Shown piece after piece: positions 14,201 through 18,743 of a DNA stretch of 18,743 bases. The notes beneath the pieces are model-generated. The model had not been told where the DNA came from and ran no database searches. It worked only from the letters and a program-made list of their open reading frames with translations. Each line of letters starts with the position of its first letter. The first letter of the stretch is position 1. Origin of the DNA: an uncultured Solirubrobacterales bacterium (GTDB lineage Bacteria; Actinomycetota; Thermoleophilia; Solirubrobacterales; Solirubrobacteraceae); the NCBI GenBank assembly GCA_937973575.1, contig CALJKH010000076.1, positions 1 to 18,743 on the forward strand, given 5' to 3'. The position numbers and the translations under genes are program-made.

Positions 14201-15013
14201 TTACGCGCGGCGGACGATGATCACGGAGATAGCCATGCACGCGGCTATCCCAATCGCAGCCAAGAGCAGGATGCTCTGGGCTGGAAGCTTCTGAATCGTG
14301 CCAAAGGCGATCGCGTTATTGAATGAGTGGAGGGCAATCCCTGGCAGCAGCGACCCGCTCCACGCTCGAAGCAGGCAGAGGACAACAGCGAGCACGGCAA
14401 GCGGGACGAGCAGCGCAACCGGAGTACCGCTTGCGTGCAGCAGGCCGAAGAGGACACTGGAGACAACGATGCCTGCCACCAGCCCCCATTTCTTCCAGAG
14501 CAAGGGGAAGAGAAATCCGCGGAACATGAACTCCTCGCAGAGGGGTGCGATCACGGTGATCATGAATGCGCCAGTCGTCCAGAGGAGCGGTGACTCGTTA
14601 ACCCCTAAATCCTTCGTTATCGACTGGTGCTCGTGGATGTGAACCAACTTGCTCCATGCCGCGCTGAAAGCGACAAACGCCACCCAAGCGCCTAGCGCGA
14701 CAAGGACGGTCTTGCCCTTGGCACCCACATTGGTGAACCCAAAGTCACCTGCCTTAAGTCGTTGGGACCGCATCAAGAGAGCGATAATTGGACCCAGAAC
14801 AAAGCCGGCATCCTGCGCCACTGTCGCCCCGAGCAGAGCAACTGGATCCTTCAACGACACATGCGACCCAGATGCCGCTCCGATTGCCTTCACAAGGAGC
14901 ATCCACGCCAAGCCACCAAATAGCCCGAAACCGAAAGTGATCACAGCGGCCAACGGAATTGCGACCAATGGCCAATCTGGGAGCTGACGCCGCTTCTCTT
15001 GAAAACCAGGCAT
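14201..15013 (-). CDS. CPBP-family intramembrane metalloprotease (CAAX protease/Abi-like)
   Basis: The protein has 270 residues with about seven or eight hydrophobic segments, so it is an integral membrane protein. The three CPBP motifs are present in order: 'EEFMFRG' (160-166, Glu-Glu-x3-Arg), 'FGLLHA' (189-194, His193) and 'HSFNN' (229-233, His229). These residues form the glutamate/histidine active site of the family. Members cleave prenylated or membrane peptides, process bacteriocins or regulate surface proteins; the substrate here is unknown. It is the first gene of a group with the L,D-transpeptidase and pyrE, and it diverges from a class A PBP gene. A role in envelope maintenance fits the neighbours but is inference. 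Confidence 0.9.
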   Translation of the reverse strand: MPGFQEKRRQLPDWPLVAIPLAAVITFGFGLFGGLAWMLLVKAIGAASGSHVSLKDPVALLGATVAQDAGFVLGPIIALLMRSQRLKAGDFGFTNVGAKGKTVLVALGAWVAFVAFSAAWSKLVHIHEHQSITKDLGVNESPLLWTTGAFMITVIAPLCEEFMFRGFLFPLLWKKWGLVAGIVVSSVLFGLLHASGTPVALLVPLAVLAVVLCLLRAWSGSLLPGIALHSFNNAIAFGTIQKLPAQSILLLAAIGIAACMAISVIIVRRA

Positions 15014-15065
15014 TGCGGGGAGGATCCCACCCGGCGGACTTGAAGGAGTCCACGGGTAGAATCAG

Positions 15066-15093
15066 CCCTAATAGGGACTTCCTTGCGAGTCCC
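15066..15093. promoter_or_regulatory. Palindrome plus adjacent stem-loop in the CPBP/PBP divergent region
   Basis: CCCTAATAGGG (15066-15076) is a perfect palindrome that reads TAATAG on one strand and TATTAG on the other, both -10-like. It is followed by an overlapping stem, GGGACT (15074-15079) with AGTCCC (15088-15093), in the PBP leader 15 bases before its ATG. The 94-base region must hold both promoters. I see no good -35 match, so the assignment is weak. Confidence 0.3.
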
Positions 15094-15107
15094 CATACTC
15101 GCCACCA

Positions 15108-17249
15108 ATGAGCAGACACACACGACAGCAGAGACAAAAGCGCACAGGCGGTAATTCACTGATGCGCGTCGGTCTTGTGCTGGGCTGCATCGGACTCTTT
15201 GCAGTGTTCGGTTGGATCGCTTGGACTGCGGCCAAAGCACCAACGATTGAGACACTCAAGCCAACCGAACCTGGTGCCACATCGGTCGTTTACGCAGCTG
15301 ACGGGTCTCGACTTGGCTTCATCTCGACGGTGATCCTCAGAAGTCCGATCGCGGAAAGCGACATTCCCAAGCAGATGGGTCAGGCAACTGTGGCGATTGA
15401 GGACCGACGCTTCTATCAACACAAGGGAGTCGACTACGAAGGAATCGTTCGCGCTGCCATGCGCAACGTGACTTCGGGCAAGACCCTGCAGGGCGGCTCC
15501 ACTTTGACGATGCAGCTTGCTCGCAACCTCTACATCCCTGGTGAACGAAGCCAGAAGTCACTTGACCGAAAGATCAAGGAGGCAAAGTGGGCGCTCGAAC
15601 TTGAAAGCAAGCACTCAAAGTCGTGGATTCTTGACTCGTACATGAACGATGTTGCCTACGGCACTGTCGGGGGACAGACAGCTGTCGGGATCGAAGCTGC
15701 GGCACGCATGTTCTTTGACAAGGAAGCCAAGGACATGACCCTCGCCGAGTGCGCGTTGCTCGCTGGCCTTCCGCAGGCGCCGTCTCAATACAACCCGTTC
15801 ACTAATCCGAAGCTCGCCACTGCTCGCCGTAATCAGGTGCTCGACTCAATGGAGAAGGCCGGGGACATCACCCAGCTTCAGGCTGCCGCTGCAAAGCAGA
15901 GCCCGCTGACAGTGCAGCACAACACCTACTTCACGAAACGTCGCGAAGGCTTCTTCTTTGACTACGTAACGCAGGAGCTCTACCGCAAGTACGGGGTTGC
16001 CAAGGTCCGCGAAGGTGGCCTCAAGATCAACACCACGATTGTTCCCAAGCTCCAAGAAGCAGGCCGCGCCGCAATCGCCGGGCAGCTGGGCCAACCTGGT
16101 GATCCGTCAGCAGCCCTCGTCTCAATGAACCCGAAGAACGGGGCAATCAAGGCGATGGTCAGCTCGGCTGACTACGGCCAGACGAAGTACAACTACGCGG
16201 CCCAAGGCCACCGCCAACCAGGTTCAACCTTCAAGGTGATGGTCCTCGTTGCCGCCCTTCGGAAGGGAATTGATCCCTTCTCAACAACCTACGAGTCCAA
16301 GGAGCTGACTCCTGGATGGCTCGATGGTTATCCGTCTTACGGTGTCTCCACCTACGCCCATTCGTATTCAGGCTCCATGAACCTTGAGCAGGCGACTCTG
16401 CAGTCGGACAACACTGTCTATGCCCAGCTCGACGCAGATGTAGGCCCAGAGCAAGTCCGCCAGACCGCGTACGACATGGGGATCAAGACCAAGCTTGATG
16501 CGTTCCCAGCAGAGGGACTCGGCGGTCTGACAATCGGCGTTACTCCCCTGGAGATGGCGAACGCCTACAGCACGCTCGCTGATGGTGGAGTGCGAGTTGA
16601 CCCGGTCGCGATCACCAAGGTGACTTTCCCAGATGGGCACTCAGACAACTGGGGTGCGGTTAAGGCAACACGAGTATTTAGCGACGGAGTGGCAGCGACT
16701 GCCACCGACATCCTCCAAGCGAATGTCCAAGGCGGTACTGGTACTGCCGCCAGCTACGGATGCCCAGCCGCTGGCAAGACCGGCACAACGAGCGACTACA
16801 AGGACGCGTGGTTCGTCGGCTACACGCCCGATGTGGCGACTGCAGTCTGGGTTGGTTACGCCAATCCCCCGGTATCGATGACTTCAGTTCACGGAATCAC
16901 TGTTGCTGGCGGCACCTTCCCAGCCCAGATTTGGCATGACTACATGAGCACTGCCCATGGCAACAACTGCAACTCATTCCCGTCGCCTAAGGATCCATTC
17001 TCGGGCCAGGCGGCCTTGGGTGGATTCGCCTCCAGCGGCTCGTCAAATAGCTACACGGACAATGGCTCAACTGCTGCGACCGACAAGAAGAAGAACACCA
17101 AGGGCAACTACGAAAAGCCGACCACTAAACCAACAACCGGTGGCGGTGGTGGCACTGGTGGCGGTGGGACCGGCGGTGGTGGCACTGGTGGCGGTGGGAC
17201 CGGCGGTGGTGGAACCGGTGGCGGTGGCGGTGGCGCCACACCTGGCTGA
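15108..17249 (+). CDS. Class A penicillin-binding protein (PBP1a type) with glycine-rich C-terminal tail
   Basis: The protein has 713 residues. It is a bifunctional peptidoglycan synthase outside the membrane, anchored by one span (about 19-42) after a short basic cytoplasmic tail. The glycosyltransferase domain (GT51) shows 'AIEDRRFYQHKGVD' (96-109) with catalytic Glu98, and 'GGSTLTMQLARNL' (129-141). The transpeptidase domain shows 'GSTFK' (372-376, nucleophile Ser373), 'SDN' (433-435) and 'KTGT' (557-560). All catalytic motifs are intact, so both polymerisation and 4-3 cross-linking are expected. The C-terminus is a Ser/Thr/Lys linker and then a run of TGGGG repeats (from about 678) ending 'ATPG'. 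ATG 15108 has no clear Shine-Dalgarno; ATG 15162 is less likely because it would remove the basic tail. The gene faces the CPBP/L,D-transpeptidase group, and infA follows after 83 bases. Confidence 0.95.
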   Translation: MSRHTRQQRQKRTGGNSLMRVGLVLGCIGLFAVFGWIAWTAAKAPTIETLKPTEPGATSVVYAADGSRLGFISTVILRSPIAESDIPKQMGQATVAIEDRRFYQHKGVDYEGIVRAAMRNVTSGKTLQGGSTLTMQLARNLYIPGERSQKSLDRKIKEAKWALELESKHSKSWILDSYMNDVAYGTVGGQTAVGIEAAARMFFDKEAKDMTLAECALLAGLPQAPSQYNPFTNPKLATARRNQVLDSMEKAGDITQLQAAAAKQSPLTVQHNTYFTKRREGFFFDYVTQELYRKYGVAKVREGGLKINTTIVPKLQEAGRAAIAGQLGQPGDPSAALVSMNPKNGAIKAMVSSADYGQTKYNYAAQGHRQPGSTFKVMVLVAALRKGIDPFSTTYESKELTPGWLDGYPSYGVSTYAHSYSGSMNLEQATLQSDNTVYAQLDADVGPEQVRQTAYDMGIKTKLDAFPAEGLGGLTIGVTPLEMANAYSTLADGGVRVDPVAITKVTFPDGHSDNWGAVKATRVFSDGVAATATDILQANVQGGTGTAASYGCPAAGKTGTTSDYKDAWFVGYTPDVATAVWVGYANPPVSMTSVHGITVAGGTFPAQIWHDYMSTAHGNNCNSFPSPKDPFSGQAALGGFASSGSSNSYTDNGSTAATDKKKNTKGNYEKPTTKPTTGGGGGTGGGGTGGGGTGGGGTGGGGTGGGGGGATPG
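17141..17235 (+). repeat. Tandem repeat coding for (TGGGG)n in the PBP tail
   Basis: A 15-base unit alternates in two spellings, producing a 30-base unit that occurs twice in identical form (17151-17180 and 17181-17210), followed by diverging copies. The identical 30-base pair suggests recent duplication by slippage or recombination, so copy number may vary between strains. Read on the other strand it gives a proline-rich frame that is not a gene. Confidence 0.85.
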
Positions 17250-17263
17250 TCCAAACCAGTCTG

Positions 17264-17304
17264 CTGCCGCAGCCTGTTGGTAGTTTTGTTCTTGGATGCG
17301 GCAG
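17264..17304 (+). promoter_or_regulatory. Stem-loop in the PBP-infA gap
   Basis: CTGCCGCA (17264-17271) pairs with TGCGGCAG (17297-17304) across a 25-base, T-rich loop. It lies 15 bases after the PBP stop and ends 20 bases before the infA ribosome site. It may be a partial terminator or a leader element that separates infA expression from the PBP gene. No T-run follows the stem. Confidence 0.35.
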
Positions 17305-17332
17305 ACAGTCGCAGCCGAATGACTGGAGAAAC

Positions 17333-17563
17333 GTGGCAAAGGAAGAAAAAGTTGAAATGGAGGGCACCGTCACGGAAGCCCTTCCCAACGCAATGTTCCG
17401 AGTGGAGCTTGACAACGCCCCCGAAGGCGCCGACCCAGTGCTGGGTCATGTCGCCGGCAAGATGCGGCGATTCCGCATCCGAATCAATCCGGGCGACCGC
17501 GTGAGGGTGGAGCTTTCCCCCTACGACCTGACGCGCGCGCGGATCGTCTACCGCCACAAGTAG
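17333..17563 (+). CDS. infA: Translation initiation factor IF-1
   Basis: The protein has 76 residues. It binds the ribosomal A site during initiation with IF-2 and IF-3. The S1-like OB fold is clear: 'EGTVTEALPNAMFRVEL', 'GHVAGKMRRFRIRINPGDRV' and 'VELSPYDLTRARIVYRHK' match IF-1 nearly throughout. The start is GTG with GGAG four bases before it (17325-17328), and gives the family start 'MAKEE'. Compared with the usual 72 residues, about four extra residues sit in the strand 2-3 loop ('DNAPEGADPVLGH', 27-39). It lies between a PBP gene and thiL instead of next to rpmJ-rpsM-rpsK, where infA is found in many bacteria. It could be the only copy, moved, or a second copy. Confidence 0.95.
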   Translation: MAKEEKVEMEGTVTEALPNAMFRVELDNAPEGADPVLGHVAGKMRRFRIRINPGDRVRVELSPYDLTRARIVYRHK

Positions 17564-17576
17564 GCAGCCTTCCCGG

Positions 17577-18503
17577 ATGCGCGAGCTCGAACTGCTCGAC
17601 GCTCTCTGGGAGATAATTACTCCCGTCACCGGCCTAGGGGAACTTGGGCCCGGTGACGATGCTGCCCTGATCCCGCTTGACGGCGCAGCTGTCGTCAGCG
17701 TTGACCAGACAGTCTCCGGAGTCCACGCTGACTCCCGCTTCGTGACCCCTGCTGACTTCGGTTGGCGGTCGGTCGCGACGGCTCTCTCAGACCTCGCAGC
17801 CATGGGCTGTGAGGCCAAAGCTGTGCTGATTGGCCTGACCTACCCCCCCGACTTCACTTCCGAGGACATGAAGGCGCTCGCCGAAGGCGCAAACTCTGCG
17901 ACAGCAGAGGCTCGAGCGAGAATCTTCGGCGGCGATGTATCTACTGGCCCCACCCTGTCCACTGCCGTGACAGTAATCGGATCCGCCCCGACCGGGCTAG
18001 AGCCAGTCACTCGTTCAGGAGCGAAAGTCGGCGACCGGATTGGTGTCACAGGCACTCTCGGAGCATCAGCTGGCGGTCTTGAGCTGTTGCGCGCTGACGC
18101 AACTGATCCAGACGGATACCGGTATCGCCGCCCGTCAGCTCTAATCGCTGAAGGCATCGCCTTAGCGGGAGCCGGAGTCAGTTCGATGATCGATATCTCC
18201 GACGGAATCGCTACCGACGCAGCGCACCTTGGGAGGGCGAGCCACGCAAGCCTTGCGATCGACCTTGAGCTCTTGCCGGTGGATCCAATCTGCCGCCGTG
18301 CTGCTGAGCTTCTCGGTGTTCCTGCCGCCGACCTTGCCGCAACTGGTGGTGAGGACTTTGAACTCCTCTTCACTGCCCCCGCCGCTGCCGTGGAACTGAT
18401 TGAAAAGTCAGTTCAGCGCCCGATCTCGTGGATTGGCGATGTGGTTGAAGGCGACGCCGGAGTCGCTCTAAGTAAGCAGGGCCTCAGCGGCTGGGAGCAC
18501 TAG
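17577..18503 (+). CDS. thiL: Thiamine-monophosphate kinase
   Basis: The protein has 308 residues, the usual length. ThiL phosphorylates thiamine monophosphate to thiamine diphosphate, the active cofactor, using ATP in the cytoplasm. The family motifs are 'GPGDDAAL' (24-31), 'SVDQTVSGVH' (41-50), 'FGGDVSTGP' (117-125), 'RSGAKVGDRIGVTGTLG' (146-162), 'MIDISDG' (204-210) and 'TGGEDFELLFT' (256-266); the aspartates bind Mg-ATP and substrate. The ATG is 13 bases after the infA stop with only a weak ribosome site, so it is probably co-transcribed with infA. Its TAG stop is part of CTAG, shared with the stop of the convergent membrane-protein gene. No other thiamine genes are nearby. Confidence 0.96.
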   Translation: MRELELLDALWEIITPVTGLGELGPGDDAALIPLDGAAVVSVDQTVSGVHADSRFVTPADFGWRSVATALSDLAAMGCEAKAVLIGLTYPPDFTSEDMKALAEGANSATAEARARIFGGDVSTGPTLSTAVTVIGSAPTGLEPVTRSGAKVGDRIGVTGTLGASAGGLELLRADATDPDGYRYRRPSALIAEGIALAGAGVSSMIDISDGIATDAAHLGRASHASLAIDLELLPVDPICRRAAELLGVPAADLAATGGEDFELLFTAPAAAVELIEKSVQRPISWIGDVVEGDAGVALSKQGLSGWEH

Positions 18504-18743
18504 CGCCGGTCAAGCATTGACTCGGTGCCGCCAAGCGAGCCTGGGCCTGCATAGGTGATCGGTCCTCTAGTTACGAAGTCATTCGGCCCGCCGGCATGAC
18601 CTCGCAGAACAAGAACTGCCGCGCCAATGAAGAGGCCGGCGAGGAAAGTTGTGATTACACCCCCGATTACCCCGACTGCGCCGCCTGAGAACTGAAGGAC
18701 AACAGCCCAGAGCAATGCGAGCGGGCCCATTCCGAAGGCGATC
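18500..18743 (-). CDS. Small membrane protein, unknown function (probably 5'-truncated by the window)
   Basis: 76 residues can be read from an ATG at 18730, but the frame stays open to the window edge, so the true start may lie outside. The sequence shows two adjoining hydrophobic segments, 'GPLALLWAVVLQF' and 'VIGGVITTFLAGLFIGAAVLVL', split by a Gly-rich turn. A polar tail follows with 'GHAGGPNDFVTRGPITYAGPGSLGG'. I do not recognise a family. Its existence is supported by the clean fit of its stop codon against thiL (four shared bases) and the clear membrane pattern. It could be a short membrane protein or the C-terminal part of a larger one. Confidence 0.5.
   Translation of the reverse strand, partial: IAFGMGPLALLWAVVLQFSGGAVGVIGGVITTFLAGLFIGAAVLVLRGHAGGPNDFVTRGPITYAGPGSLGGTESMLDRR

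Noticed and set aside
17108..17818. 236-codon minus-strand frame with a proline-rich end
   Set aside because: The PPPPVPPPP pattern is simply the complement of the glycine repeats in the PBP tail, and the frame crosses infA and thiL, which are clearly genes on the plus strand.

Overview
The window looks like an ordinary, very compact chromosomal segment from a high-GC Gram-positive-type bacterium. By eye the GC content is in the high 50s percent. Actinobacteriota is the likeliest phylum, and a Thermoleophilia/Solirubrobacterales-like lineage is possible but only a low-confidence guess. Reasons: lipoprotein signal peptides, a short HTH-less BirA, a tRNA with no encoded CCA, frequent GTG and TTG starts, and a class A PBP and L,D-transpeptidase as expected for a monoderm wall. 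No insertion sequence, phage gene, CRISPR array or integrase was seen. The longest gene-free stretch is only about 185 bases (3900-4084), so there is no gap over 300 bases to describe.

Layout. 1-1271 (+): the 3' part of hemD, then birA two bases later. 1140-3899 (-): a 919-residue SF2 helicase whose low-complexity tail is encoded antisense to the last 43 codons of birA. 4085-6546 (+): a chain of four tightly coupled genes: a TlpA-like lipoprotein thioredoxin, a GNAT acetyltransferase, a GalT-family nucleotidyltransferase lacking the usual zinc ligands, and D-aminoacyl-tRNA deacylase. 6543-12439 (-): a complete oligopeptide/dipeptide ABC importer in the unusual order oppC-oppA-oppB-oppD-oppF, with RNA hairpins in the gaps on both sides of oppA. 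12508-12581 (+): tRNA-Arg(CCT). 12601-15013 (-): a CPBP-family membrane protease, an L,D-transpeptidase and pyrE. 15108-18503 (+): a class A PBP with a glycine-rich tail, infA and thiL. 18500-18743 (-): the end of a small membrane protein that may run off the window.

How the genes work together. The importer is a self-contained system: a lipoprotein receptor, two permeases and two ATPases. The CPBP/L,D-transpeptidase/pyrE and PBP/infA/thiL groups diverge from a 94-base intergenic region, which puts two peptidoglycan cross-linking enzymes back to back. The remaining genes are cofactor and housekeeping functions (tetrapyrrole, biotin, thiamine, pyrimidine, tRNA proofreading, translation initiation). 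Their spacing is streamlined: several 1-8 base overlaps between co-directional genes, and two convergent pairs that share their stop codons.

I did not find a convincing new multi-gene system. The items most worth following up are the in-register antisense overlap of birA with the helicase, the helicase's own unusual architecture, the zinc-site-less GalT, the hairpins around oppA, and infA outside its usual ribosomal-protein operon with a four-residue insertion.
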